A stretch of DNA of 51,688 nt from Butyrivibrio sp. WCD3002 (lineage in GTDB: Bacteria > Bacillota > Clostridia > Lachnospirales > Lachnospiraceae), in NCBI RefSeq assembly GCF_000424265.1, contig NZ_AUJO01000025.1:1-51688 (forward strand). Direction: 5' to 3'. Positions 32,799-42,809 of this stretch are shown piece by piece (the stretch's first letter is position 1; every line of letters starts with the position of its first letter). A model generated the notes under the pieces. It made no database searches, was not told the origin of the DNA, and worked only from the letters and a program-made list of their open reading frames with translations. The position numbers and the translations under genes are program-made.

Positions 32799-33686
32799 TC
32801 ACTTAATATCAACGTCACTGTTTACAGACACGATAAAATAAACTACCTCTTCGCCGCTGTAAATAGGAATAACATGCATATCTTCACCGGACAGCTCAGA
32901 AAATCTAGTGATGAATGTCGGCGGCTCAAGCTCGATCTTTAAGCCCTGCTTACTCTTATCAGTTGCGTAAAGGCCATTGATACAGTTAATAAGCTCGCAC
33001 ATTGCATCCAGTGCATCCTCCTGAGTTTCAATGAACTCCTCTCTTGTGTAGCACTTAGCCATTTTCTGAATAGCTGATTCCGTTCCGGCAAGAGCAACGG
33101 TTGCTCTGATATCACCTCTAAACTGCTGATAGCTTACACATTCCTGCTTAAGATTATGCATTTCGCAGGCCTTATCAATGCAAATATGCGCATCCACAAG
33201 TCTGTACATATTCTTGATGCCGTATTTAAAAAGTGATACATATTCGGGTTCCAGCTTATCAAGGAAAATAGGAACAATAGCATCGAGATCTCCGCGCTTT
33301 AATGACTCCATCTGGCTGTCGGTAAGTTCCTTATCCTGCTGATAATCTGCGATCATCTGATTCATATCTTCAAGAGATAAATAACCTCTCTCAACAATGG
33401 CTGAGGTAAACGTCAAAAACTCGTCACCCTGAAGAGAAAGAAGTCTGCCAACCTGAATATTGGAAAGATATCCTCTCTCGATAGCAAGATCACCAAAGCG
33501 CTTATCCATAGTAGCCTGAAGGGCATTGATTTCTTCTGCCTGCGCAACTGTCATAAGCTTTTCGGTAACTGCTATTACACCAAGTTTAGCTCTCTTTGAT
33601 TCCTGAATCTGATACACGACTGATAACTGGTCCTTGGACAATCTACCCTTGCTGACAAGGTATCGTCCCATGATTCGATCAAACAT
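32799..33686 (-). CDS. CheX-domain protein with N-terminal repeats
   Basis: A 295-aa cytoplasmic protein. The N-terminal part (about 1-125) has three related segments (GRYLVSKGRLSKDQL, GVIAVTEKLMTVAQAEE, FGDLAIERGYLSNIQVGRLL, ERGYLSLEDMNQMI) similar to the helical N-terminal domain of GspE/PilB proteins. The C-terminal part (about 150-295) is CheX/CheC-like, including CELINCINGLYA near 238. CheX proteins dephosphorylate CheY-P, and a cheY-like gene lies directly downstream. I chose ATG 33686 with GGAGGGGG at 5 nt. The domain assignment is by motif and neighbour and is moderately sure. Confidence 0.7.
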   Translation of the reverse strand: MFDRIMGRYLVSKGRLSKDQLSVVYQIQESKRAKLGVIAVTEKLMTVAQAEEINALQATMDKRFGDLAIERGYLSNIQVGRLLSLQGDEFLTFTSAIVERGYLSLEDMNQMIADYQQDKELTDSQMESLKRGDLDAIVPIFLDKLEPEYVSLFKYGIKNMYRLVDAHICIDKACEMHNLKQECVSYQQFRGDIRATVALAGTESAIQKMAKCYTREEFIETQEDALDAMCELINCINGLYATDKSKQGLKIELEPPTFITRFSELSGEDMHVIPIYSGEEVVYFIVSVNSDVDIK

Positions 33687-33779
33687 AACCCCCTCCATAT
33701 CCCTTGTGCATAGCACTGAAATTATATTAATTCTACTTCATAAATACACCCTTAACAAGATTAAATTACCTGCAATCAA

Positions 33780-35201
33780 TTAATCCTCAGGCGCGAATTC
33801 AGACGCTGTATCGCCTTCTGCTCCGCCTTCCATAAGTTCGATATCGCCATCATTATCTGCCGGAATATCAGTCATGGGGGAATCCTCTGTAAGCTCCACA
33901 AAGCTGTCCTTATCACCTGCATCAGCCTTGGCAGCTATTCCCTTACCCTTCATTGCTGACTGAATGGCAGCCTCTGTCTCAGTGAGCTTTTTCTTAGCCG
34001 GCTTTTTGCCTGCCTGCTTGGAAATTGCAGCCTGCTGTGCAGCCATCTGAAGTGCCAGCATTCGATCTCTGGGAATCATTATCTTTTGTCCGCCGGGATT
34101 AATGATAATTCCATCCTTCTCACCTACGAACTTAAGAATATCCGGGAAGGTAAATACCGCACCCTTAAATTCAGAATTGGCAAACATCTTTGTAAATTCC
34201 ATTCCGTCTGTGAAAACAGGAAGGAAATGCTTATCATCCTTACTCTTTATCTCAGGGAAACGAATCTTTGTATCCTTTGTAAACTTAAATCTGCCATCCT
34301 CCATGATGTCCACAGGTCCCTCATGTACCATGGGTACAATATAGGTTGCAGCCTGCGCTGCCTGTGCCATACGCATTTCCTTTATGGCAAGAATCTCGTT
34401 TCTCTTTTCATACTTAACGGGCCATCTTGCCTCTCCAAGAAAATCAAGGATTGAAAAAACAAGAGCCGGATTCTTCGGTGAGTTATCTGTTGTACCGCCC
34501 CAGTCTCCCGGTGCAGCAACAATCTCATTTCTTCTGAAATGTGCTCTGTAATATCCGTTATCAACAATGAAATTCTCGATGCCAAGATAATACAGATAAT
34601 CAAAATAGCTTCTTCTGTCCTTAGCTGACTGTGCCTCGTTGTCAGCCTTGCAGGGACGTGCAGCAAGCCTTCTGTACTGAGTCTCGAATACCTTTACCGC
34701 TGCCTCTGCGTGATCCTGATCAAGATAAATATTGATATATCCATGATCTATAAAAGGATATCCTGTAAGCTGATCGTATAAAACATAGAGCATCTTGGCG
34801 TCACGAACCCTACCAAGTATCTCGTTATAAATCTTCCTGTGATTTGCTTCAAAGCCGGGAAGTGCAGCTTTTTTCTGAAAAAGCTCCTGAGCTGTTATCA
34901 AAAACAGAAGCTCCTGAAGTGATAAGAAACGAAGAGAATCTACACTGATCTCATCCTCATAAAGCTTCTCACCTATCTCTTCCTTACGGTCCTCTGTAAG
35001 GGGATCGCCCAATATAGTATCCTCCTTACCTGCAACTCTTACAGGATTTATCTTAGAAGGAACCGGCCATCCAAGCTCCATATGTAGTTCCTTAAGCTCA
35101 GCCTTTTCCTGCTCCTTTCTCTCACGCTCCTGCTGTTCAAGAAGAAGTGCCTCCTCTTCTTCTCTCTTTTTCTTTCCACCCAAAAAATCAAATAATCCCA
35201 T
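33780..35201 (-). CDS. SseB-domain protein
   Basis: A 473-aa protein. A charged coiled coil (15-50: KKKREEEEALLLEQQERERK) is followed by an uncharacterised helical region (about 60-285) and an SseB N-terminal-like domain (about 290-390: FLPVFTDGMEFTKMF, then GAVFTFPDILKFV and IINPGG). An acidic, low-complexity tail (about 420-473) ends the protein. No catalytic motif is visible and the function is unknown. It starts MGLFDFLGGKKK, suggesting peripheral membrane association. It is 16 bp after the M18 aminopeptidase gene. Confidence 0.75.
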   Translation of the reverse strand: MGLFDFLGGKKKREEEEALLLEQQERERKEQEKAELKELHMELGWPVPSKINPVRVAGKEDTILGDPLTEDRKEEIGEKLYEDEISVDSLRFLSLQELLFLITAQELFQKKAALPGFEANHRKIYNEILGRVRDAKMLYVLYDQLTGYPFIDHGYINIYLDQDHAEAAVKVFETQYRRLAARPCKADNEAQSAKDRRSYFDYLYYLGIENFIVDNGYYRAHFRRNEIVAAPGDWGGTTDNSPKNPALVFSILDFLGEARWPVKYEKRNEILAIKEMRMAQAAQAATYIVPMVHEGPVDIMEDGRFKFTKDTKIRFPEIKSKDDKHFLPVFTDGMEFTKMFANSEFKGAVFTFPDILKFVGEKDGIIINPGGQKIMIPRDRMLALQMAAQQAAISKQAGKKPAKKKLTETEAAIQSAMKGKGIAAKADAGDKDSFVELTEDSPMTDIPADNDGDIELMEGGAEGDTASEFAPED

Positions 35202-35217
35202 TTAAACCTGTCTCCTC

Positions 35218-36510
35218 TTAATCAATACTTAATTCTGCCTCATAGAATGCCTTTGAAAAATCTATAAGGTAATCCACATCCTTAACCCCTGCAGTCTCAT
35301 AGGGTGAATGCATGGCAAGCTGTGCCATTCCGATATCCACTGTATTTACAGCAACCTGTGTTCCTGAAATATTTCCAAGAGTTGATCCCCCTGCCACATC
35401 AGATCTGTTGGTAAAGGTCTGATAGGGGACCTTCGCTTTATCGCAAACCAGCTTGCATACAGCTGCCGAAACAGCATCCGTGGTGTACTTCTGATTAGCA
35501 TTGTACTTGATCACTATTCCGCCGTTCATCTTAGGTCTGTTCACAGGATCAGCCTTCTCTGTGTAGTTGGGATGAACCGCATGGGCGTTATCCGCAGAAA
35601 CCATAAAGCTCTCAGAAAGTGATACAAGGTACTCACTTCTGCTTCTTCCAAAGCTTTCGCTTATCCTTTCAAGTGTATCCTTTAAAAAGGTTGATGCAGC
35701 ACCCTGTTTGGTTGTGCTTCCAACCTCTTCATTATCAAAAACAACATGCATGCTGACATTTTTCTTATTTGTCGCAGCGATAAATCCCTGAAGTGAACCA
35801 TATCCGCACTCAAGGTCATCAAGTCTTCCCGCGGAAAAATACTCATTAGCGGCACCCCATACTGTGGGCTTTACGCGGTTATACAGAAAAAGATCATGGC
35901 TTACGATGTCGCTTTCCTTTACACCTGCTGCCTTTGCAACAAGCTTCATAAATCCGTCCTTACCTGCTTCATCACTAAATATAGGAAGAAGATCCTTCTG
36001 GACATTGTATTTATATCCATCGTTTGCTTCGCGATTCATATGAATTGCAAGTGACGGTATCATCACTAGATCTCTGTCAATATCTACAAGCTTGCTTGTG
36101 ACGCCGATACCCTTGCCGCCCTTTTTGACCATAAGCCTTCCGGCAACTGACAGCGGTCTGTCAAACCATGGAGCGCACAACATTCCGCCGTATTTCTCCA
36201 CATTGAGTGTCACATAGGCGCCTGCTGCCTCAATCTCTGGATTTTCCTTAATCTTAAAAGCAGGTGAATCGCTGTGACTAGCTATAATTGAAAATCCCCT
36301 GTAATCAGCTGTGGGAATTTTAAAGGAAATGATTGATGAATCATTTCTTGTAACAAAGTACTTTCCGCCCTTTTTGAGCTTCCATACCTCCTTCTCAGAG
36401 AGCTCTGTAAAGCCCTCGGAAAGAAGCCTTTCCTTTATCTTTAATACAGCATGAAAAGCTGTAGGACTCCCCTCTATAAAATCTGCTAATCCTTTAATCT
36501 GTGCCTTCAT
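35218..36510 (-). CDS. M18 family aminopeptidase (aspartyl aminopeptidase type)
   Basis: A 430-aa cytoplasmic metallopeptidase that removes N-terminal residues, usually acidic or non-polar, from peptides. Zinc-ligand motifs are IIASHSDSPAFKIK (His/Asp, about 75), GRLDDLECGYG (about 222), FDNEEVGSTTKQGA (catalytic Glu pair, about 254), SADNAHAVHPNY (about 302) and LAMHSPYETAGV (about 400). Its length is typical for bacterial M18. ATG 36510 with GGAGAG 8 nt upstream is the best start. It overlaps the diguanylate cyclase gene by 17 bp. Confidence 0.95.
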   Translation of the reverse strand: MKAQIKGLADFIEGSPTAFHAVLKIKERLLSEGFTELSEKEVWKLKKGGKYFVTRNDSSIISFKIPTADYRGFSIIASHSDSPAFKIKENPEIEAAGAYVTLNVEKYGGMLCAPWFDRPLSVAGRLMVKKGGKGIGVTSKLVDIDRDLVMIPSLAIHMNREANDGYKYNVQKDLLPIFSDEAGKDGFMKLVAKAAGVKESDIVSHDLFLYNRVKPTVWGAANEYFSAGRLDDLECGYGSLQGFIAATNKKNVSMHVVFDNEEVGSTTKQGAASTFLKDTLERISESFGRSRSEYLVSLSESFMVSADNAHAVHPNYTEKADPVNRPKMNGGIVIKYNANQKYTTDAVSAAVCKLVCDKAKVPYQTFTNRSDVAGGSTLGNISGTQVAVNTVDIGMAQLAMHSPYETAGVKDVDYLIDFSKAFYEAELSID

Positions 36511-37672
36511 TGTCATTTCTCTCCGTCTTTCTTCTATCATTTAGATGATGCCTCTGTTTTTCCTCATACATCAGCTTATCTATATTCTCCTGAAACTCCT
36601 GGGCAGACAGTGCCCTGTCAGGATCGTAAATACTGTATCCACAGCTTACATCTATCATCTCAGGCCATCCGTTTTTCTCCTTTATATCACGCTTTATAGC
36701 CTTGTGAACCAAATCAATTTTCGCTTCAAGCTCTTCCTTTTCCGTCATGCCCGTGACTATGCAAAACTCATCACCGCCAAATCTTCCTATATGAGATCTT
36801 ACTCCGAAAATATCAACCAAAATACAAGCCACATCACGAATTGTATCATCACCGGCCCGATGTCCGTAATGATCGTTTATCTCCTTAAAATGATCCACAT
36901 CCATCATTATTGCCGAAAATCTGTTTCCGTTTGAAATGCTCTGCTTAACCTTTTCTTCAAGCCTGATATCAAGACCACGCCTGTTAAGCACACCTGTCAG
37001 ATAATCCACGTTAATATCCCTGCTCTGAAGGGAGAAAAACAGGATCAGACATCCAACTGAAATTCCCGCATAGGTCATATCCATATTTGCAAGGAAAATC
37101 TGAAGCACCGCACCTACAAAGGAAAGTATCGGCAGCATAAGTATCGCATTCCGATATTCCTTATAGATATTTTTACGAAATATCAGTACATACACCGTGA
37201 GCAGCATAATGAATATCATCATCAAAACCGCTCTCACCATGAAGTAAGGGCCTCTGTAATACAAGCCATCCTCAAAGTAATAGAAAAGCTTTAAATCAAG
37301 GACCTCAGATATGGTTACCATTGCTATGTTTACGAAGGCAAAAGCTTGAAAGCAATAAGAAAACACGTTTCTGCCAAACCGCTTTTCCTTGTCCATCCAG
37401 CAGTCAATATAAGTAAGCGCAAAAAGAATATCAACAGGATCCAGTAAAAAGATCATGAAATATCCAATTTGGGCAAGGAATAACAGGTTATCAGGATGAG
37501 CTTCACCTATTCTTCCGACAGTTTCGGAAGCCAGCAAAACCAGCGTCATGATAAGAATTGCCGAATACCTTTTACCTGTTGTGATTCTGGATGTACTGCG
37601 CTGAAAAACAAGTAACAGCACAAGGAGTAGACCACAAAAGAAATTTAGTACTACCCAACCTTCAACTACCAT
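36494..37672 (-). CDS. Membrane diguanylate cyclase (GGDEF)
   Basis: A 392-aa protein with about seven N-terminal membrane helices (1-210) and a GGDEF domain (about 215-375). The active motif GGDEF is at 299-303, with DVDHFKEINDHYGHRAGDD before it, so it should make c-di-GMP. No RxxD inhibitory site is seen five residues before GGDEF (the sequence there is RSHI), so product feedback is probably absent. The sensor part is not recognised. Its partner in the window with the opposite activity is the HD-GYP regulator at 15355. Confidence 0.92.
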   Translation of the reverse strand: MVVEGWVVLNFFCGLLLVLLLVFQRSTSRITTGKRYSAILIMTLVLLASETVGRIGEAHPDNLLFLAQIGYFMIFLLDPVDILFALTYIDCWMDKEKRFGRNVFSYCFQAFAFVNIAMVTISEVLDLKLFYYFEDGLYYRGPYFMVRAVLMMIFIMLLTVYVLIFRKNIYKEYRNAILMLPILSFVGAVLQIFLANMDMTYAGISVGCLILFFSLQSRDINVDYLTGVLNRRGLDIRLEEKVKQSISNGNRFSAIMMDVDHFKEINDHYGHRAGDDTIRDVACILVDIFGVRSHIGRFGGDEFCIVTGMTEKEELEAKIDLVHKAIKRDIKEKNGWPEMIDVSCGYSIYDPDRALSAQEFQENIDKLMYEEKQRHHLNDRRKTERNDNEGTD

Positions 37673-37684
37673 AAGTATCTCCTA

Positions 37685-38458
37685 TTACTTACCGGTCTTA
37701 ATCTTATCCTGAAGCGCTTTAAAAGCTTCAAGCATTACCTTTGTGTTAATAAGTTTTCCGCTTCGTAATACAGGTCTTTTGAATCTAAAATTTTTAATAC
37801 TTTTAAGCTGATACTTCTGTCTAAAATCCAGCATCTCTGCTGTGGTATTAACCTTTTCCCTTGCTATCTGAACAGCCCCCTCCATTCTCTCATCAAAGCC
37901 GCCCATGGTCTTTTCAACCATAGCAAGCAGATGATACAGGCTTGAGACAGTGAGCACTATATCCGCCGCGAGATAAGCCATTAGAAAAAGTGCAATGACC
38001 TCCGCAACATAAGGATTAACAGTCTCACAAAATTTAAAGGAAAAAGGCAGAACAAATCTTGTAACAAGTATGCCTGCTACGCCAAAACCCAGTGTAGCCG
38101 GAACGCATACTCTTCCGTTTATGTTAAGCGGCATGTCATTATAATCCCACCACACCGCATGAAATCTCTTTTCCAGAAAATAGGATGTACCGTACTCCAA
38201 AAATATACTTCCCACAGAACAGATAAGGAAAATCTGCCATATAGGTATCTCATTGACAGACATTCTGCTGAAAAACGGAACATATCCAAATATGATCAGC
38301 GTAAGTACCGTGCCTGTTCCGTAGATAGGACAGATAGGTCCGAATAAAAAGCCTCTGTTGGACCAATGTCCCTCCTTAACGGTACAATATGTACACTCGT
38401 ATACCCAGCCTATAAAGCTGAACACCACAAATTCTATAAAAAGCTTACTGACAAGCAT
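37685..38458 (-). CDS. Putative ABC transporter permease (CmpB family)
   Basis: A 257-aa membrane protein of the ABC_trans_CmpB family. Five to six helices occupy 1-170, beginning LFIEFVVFSFIGWVYECTYC. The conserved GFLFGPICPIYGTGTVLTL and FFLEYGTSYFLE-like motifs are present. A basic cytoplasmic tail follows (about 180-257). Despite the family name no ABC ATPase gene is adjacent and transport has not been shown for the family, to my knowledge. Confidence 0.85.
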   Translation of the reverse strand: MLVSKLFIEFVVFSFIGWVYECTYCTVKEGHWSNRGFLFGPICPIYGTGTVLTLIIFGYVPFFSRMSVNEIPIWQIFLICSVGSIFLEYGTSYFLEKRFHAVWWDYNDMPLNINGRVCVPATLGFGVAGILVTRFVLPFSFKFCETVNPYVAEVIALFLMAYLAADIVLTVSSLYHLLAMVEKTMGGFDERMEGAVQIAREKVNTTAEMLDFRQKYQLKSIKNFRFKRPVLRSGKLINTKVMLEAFKALQDKIKTGK

Positions 38459-38476
38459 CTTTCATAAATCTCCAGG

Positions 38477-39124
38477 TTATTTTATAGATAAATTCTTTTT
38501 TCCGAATTTGCATACCTCCTTAAGGCAGCACTCTGCGCATTTTGGTCTTCTGGCAACACAAACTGCCCTGCCATGAGTCACAAACCTGTGGCAAAGCATG
38601 TTTCCTTCCTCTGCAGGAATGATCTTCCAAAGAGCCTTCTCAACCTTTGCAGGCTCCTTAATATCATCCACAAGACCTATAAGATTACATAATCTAATGC
38701 AATGTGTATCCGTAACTATCGCAGGTTTTCCAAAAACATCGCCCATTATCAGATTCGCACTTTTTCTGCCTACTCCGGGCAGCTCCAGCAGCTCCTCCAT
38801 GTTATCAGGAACGTTTCCGTCATATTTTTCCTGCAACATCTTCATGCACGCGGAGATATCCCTGGCTTTGGAATTACCAAGTCCGCAGGGTCTTATAATC
38901 TCTTCAATTTCAGAAACCTCTGCCTCTGCCAGAGCTTTTACGGATGGAAACTTCGCGTAAAGAAGGGGCGTTGTCTGATCTACTCTTGCATCTGTACACT
39001 GTGCTGCAAGCCTCACACTTACAAGAAGCTGCCATGCATCCTTGTAATCAAGAGTACACTTTGCATCCGGATATTCTTTTTTCAGTAATTCAATTACTTC
39101 AAGTGCCAGTTGTTTTTTAGTCAT
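38477..39124 (-). CDS. nth: Endonuclease III (DNA glycosylase/AP lyase)
   Basis: A 215-aa base-excision repair enzyme. It removes oxidised pyrimidines and cleaves the abasic site. The helix-hairpin-helix motif ELPGVGRKSANLIM contains the catalytic Lys (about 120), the Asp is in IVTDTHCIRL (about 138), and the [4Fe-4S] cluster ligands are C-x6-C-x2-C-x5-C from about 189. All key residues are present and the length is normal. Confidence 0.97.
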   Translation of the reverse strand: MTKKQLALEVIELLKKEYPDAKCTLDYKDAWQLLVSVRLAAQCTDARVDQTTPLLYAKFPSVKALAEAEVSEIEEIIRPCGLGNSKARDISACMKMLQEKYDGNVPDNMEELLELPGVGRKSANLIMGDVFGKPAIVTDTHCIRLCNLIGLVDDIKEPAKVEKALWKIIPAEEGNMLCHRFVTHGRAVCVARRPKCAECCLKEVCKFGKKNLSIK

Positions 39125-39146
39125 ATCATTCTTAAATTACTACTTA

Positions 39147-39181
39147 GAAAATCCGAAGAGCATGAACCCACACTCTTCGGA
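39147..39181 (-). terminator. Terminator after the 155-aa unknown gene
   Basis: On the minus strand TCCGAAGAG and CTCTTCGGA pair over 9 bp around a 12-nt loop and are followed by TTTTCT. It lies 12 bp after the stop of the gene at 39193, separating it from nth. Confidence 0.82.
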
Positions 39182-39192
39182 CCCTGTCATCT

Positions 39193-39660
39193 TTACTCAG
39201 CAATCTCTTCCTGATCGCCCTGCTCAAGTGCAGTTCCTACAAGTTTAAGCAGTTCAAGAACACTGCGGAAATGCACTTTCTTTTTTCTCTCAGCCCAAAG
39301 GACCTGCCCCTGCCATGAAGTATTCTGTCTAAACTTCACATGCACCAAAAAAGTTGCCTTCTCACCTCTGAATGACTTAAGAGTTCTGATTGGCTCTCTC
39401 TTTCTGATGGAATTCGGATTGTGATAATCCTTGGTCTTATCCTTTTTGCCAAAGGTTCTGTAAGATGTGGTCCTCTGAGGGAAATCCCAATGATCATAAA
39501 GATCATCCATCTCCATTATCAGCTCGTATGCACTTCCAAAGTTGATTGCCTCCTCCTCGTATGGAGTCCACATTTCGCCCTGGATATCATTATTCTCAGC
39601 CTTGTTGATACAAACGCATACAAGATTTTTGCCATAAATTCTAGCTTCTGAATCACTCAT
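39193..39660 (-). CDS. Conserved unknown protein, 155 aa
   Basis: The family is not recognised. The protein is soluble, without a signal peptide or membrane segment. It has an acidic first third (YEEEAINFGSAYELIMEMDDLYD), a basic middle (SIRKREPIRTLKSFRGEK) and a beta-rich segment, ATFLVHVKFRQNTSWQGQVLWAERKKKVHFRS split by WQG, that resembles a small PilZ- or Sm-like barrel only vaguely. The start overlaps the stop of the surface-protein gene by 8 bp, so they are translationally coupled, which suggests a linked role. Confidence 0.7.
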   Translation of the reverse strand: MSDSEARIYGKNLVCVCINKAENNDIQGEMWTPYEEEAINFGSAYELIMEMDDLYDHWDFPQRTTSYRTFGKKDKTKDYHNPNSIRKREPIRTLKSFRGEKATFLVHVKFRQNTSWQGQVLWAERKKKVHFRSVLELLKLVGTALEQGDQEEIAE

Positions 39661-41362
39661 GTTTTTTCATTTTTCCCCATATTATTGTAGTCAGCATAAT
39701 GCATGCTGCCATTACCAAAACTCTTCCATACAAGCTATCTGACATATCATCAGTAGCACTGTTTCTCGCTCCAAGTACTTCTTTAACTATCTCATCCGCT
39801 CTTCTTGCGCCAAGTACTTCACCGTTTTGACCATCGCCTTCTGCAGGCTTTGTTGCAGTGTCTGATTTTGCTGCGGCCTGGCCTGAGCTACCGGAATCAC
39901 TTCCGGACTCATTATCCTGGCTGTCCGATCCTGTGTTGTTCTCATCAGGCTTCTTATCAGCCTCTTTTACCTTAAGCTTACCGGGAACCACTGTTATATC
40001 GTAGTTGCTCTCAAGAGTACCATCGTTCATAACATAGGTGAAATAGTTAAAGCTCTCACCGACTTCCTTCTGCTTTCCGGTAAATTTATATGTAACACCT
40101 TCGCCGTCGACAAAGCCGTCACCAGAAACCGTAACCTCATGATTCTCTAAAACCTTGCCGTCATATTTCTTTTTATCACTTGCTGACTTAAGTATTACTT
40201 CTCTGGGATTTATCGTAAGCTTTCCCGCAAAATATTCAAAACTGAATTCATCGGTAACATCAGCTCCGGATGCATCCCGAACAACAGGCGCTCCCGATAT
40301 ATTTAGGAAATGTGTCCCGGCATCCTTAGCAGTGACGGAAGCACTTATGCCGCTAACCGTAAATGTCGCTTCGCCGATCGAAAACTCTATGTTCTCATTT
40401 GGATCACCGCTTGCTTCTATTCTAAACTCCGAATAGCTTCTTCCGTTTACTATAAAGCCGCTCAGAGTCTGATCGCTTCCATTATACTTAGTCTCGCCGC
40501 TTACACCTGTTACAGTAAGGATATATTTAAGATCCCCTTCTCTCTTAATAACAGTGAGATCACCAAAGCTAAGATCGACATTGTAGTCATTTAAGTCGGT
40601 GCCTTCCCATGGAATAATCTCGAAGGAATTAAATGCATGGCCTGTGGTTATGCTTTCAGTAAAATTATAATCAGCACCATCACCGGGAAGCCATCCCTCC
40701 TCTACTTCAAGGGGTTCATCTCCGTTCACAAGAGCTTTACCGTCATAAACCTTGGCAAGGCTTTTGGATCTAAGTGTCAGTGTAGGCTTTTCAGTAGTAG
40801 CTTCACCTGCACCCTCTCCGTTTCCTTCGCCGCCACCCTGTTCCGGTGCATCAGCTGCAGGAACAGTGCCATCATCAGTAGTATTCTGACCATCATCAGT
40901 GTTATCAGTAGCTTCATTCTTAACTGCAGGATCCTGGCTATCCTCATTAGATTCAGCATCTGCAGGATTCTCTTCATCTGAAGGAGTGGCTCCCTCTGCC
41001 GGCACAGCCTCTTCACTTGGAACTGTATCGCTATCGCCTGCCTGCACCTCTTCCTCATCTGTAGGAGCATCGGTTTCACCTACTATCTGAGAAGCATCAG
41101 CTTCAGGCACTTCATCAGCATCACCTGCTGCCTCTGTTCCCTCGGCAGATATATCCTCTTCTACCAAAGGACTGCTCTCATCCTCTGCATTAACCGCCTC
41201 CATTTCAGGAGTTCCTACTTCTTCAATATCACCGGCAGCTTCTTCAGCCTCTGCACGAACAGTCTGCGCAGGAAGATTAAATGCAATATTTCCACTGATC
41301 AAAGTAGCCGATAATGTGGCAGCTATTATCGCTTTCTTTATAAAAGACTTACTTCTAATCAA
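39653..41362 (-). CDS. Acidic surface protein with MBG-like domains
   Basis: A 569-aa exported protein. A signal peptide (1-37) is followed by an acidic, Glu/Asp/Ala/Thr-rich linker (about 38-195) and about three beta-sandwich units starting with KVYDGKALVNGDEP, TKYNGSDQTLSGF and KKYDGKVLENHEVTVSGDGF. These resemble MBG-type domains of bacterial adhesins. A second acidic, Ser/Gly-rich linker and a C-terminal membrane helix (about 543-562: RVLVMAACIMLTTIIW) with a KMKKHE tail follow. The tail holds two copies of VLGAR just before the helix, where Gram-positive surface proteins have a sorting signal, but no LPxTG is seen. Confidence 0.82.
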   Translation of the reverse strand: MIRSKSFIKKAIIAATLSATLISGNIAFNLPAQTVRAEAEEAAGDIEEVGTPEMEAVNAEDESSPLVEEDISAEGTEAAGDADEVPEADASQIVGETDAPTDEEEVQAGDSDTVPSEEAVPAEGATPSDEENPADAESNEDSQDPAVKNEATDNTDDGQNTTDDGTVPAADAPEQGGGEGNGEGAGEATTEKPTLTLRSKSLAKVYDGKALVNGDEPLEVEEGWLPGDGADYNFTESITTGHAFNSFEIIPWEGTDLNDYNVDLSFGDLTVIKREGDLKYILTVTGVSGETKYNGSDQTLSGFIVNGRSYSEFRIEASGDPNENIEFSIGEATFTVSGISASVTAKDAGTHFLNISGAPVVRDASGADVTDEFSFEYFAGKLTINPREVILKSASDKKKYDGKVLENHEVTVSGDGFVDGEGVTYKFTGKQKEVGESFNYFTYVMNDGTLESNYDITVVPGKLKVKEADKKPDENNTGSDSQDNESGSDSGSSGQAAAKSDTATKPAEGDGQNGEVLGARRADEIVKEVLGARNSATDDMSDSLYGRVLVMAACIMLTTIIWGKMKKHE

Positions 41363-41619
41363 AATTAAAACCCTCGTAACAAAAAAGTCCTATTTCAACA
41401 CTTTAATTTTAGCCTTTTTTACAGTTAAAAGCAACCTGAAAAGCCTCTCCGGCAAACCTTAAAATGTATTTCCAATTTCCTGTAAACTTCTTTGTTTATG
41501 CCGCAGTCCTTAAAAGCTATTTTTGTTATTATTACCGCAATTATTGATTAGTCTGCAGATAGAAATAATTCCATAATTTAAAAAGCCGATGGGCGTAGCT
41601 TTTATGCTATCCTCGGTGA

Positions 41620-42729
<1,110 letters not shown>

Positions 42730-42733
42730 CGAA

Positions 42734-42807
42734 GTTCCGCTCTCGCCTTCGCTCGCCGGAACAACTCCATACTACCAGGCTCGAAAATACCTCGCCAGGT
42801 AGTATGG
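42734..42807. terminator. Convergent terminator region with a short relative of the interspersed element
   Basis: Two hairpins separate the esterase and MFS genes. The first is GTTCCG...CGGAAC (42734-42762). The second is CCATACTACC...GGTAGTATGG (42767-42807), a perfect 10-bp stem enclosing GGCTCGAAAATACCTCGCC. The enclosed part is a short form of the conserved hairpin in copies A and B. Confidence 0.7.
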
Positions 42808-42809
42808 GT

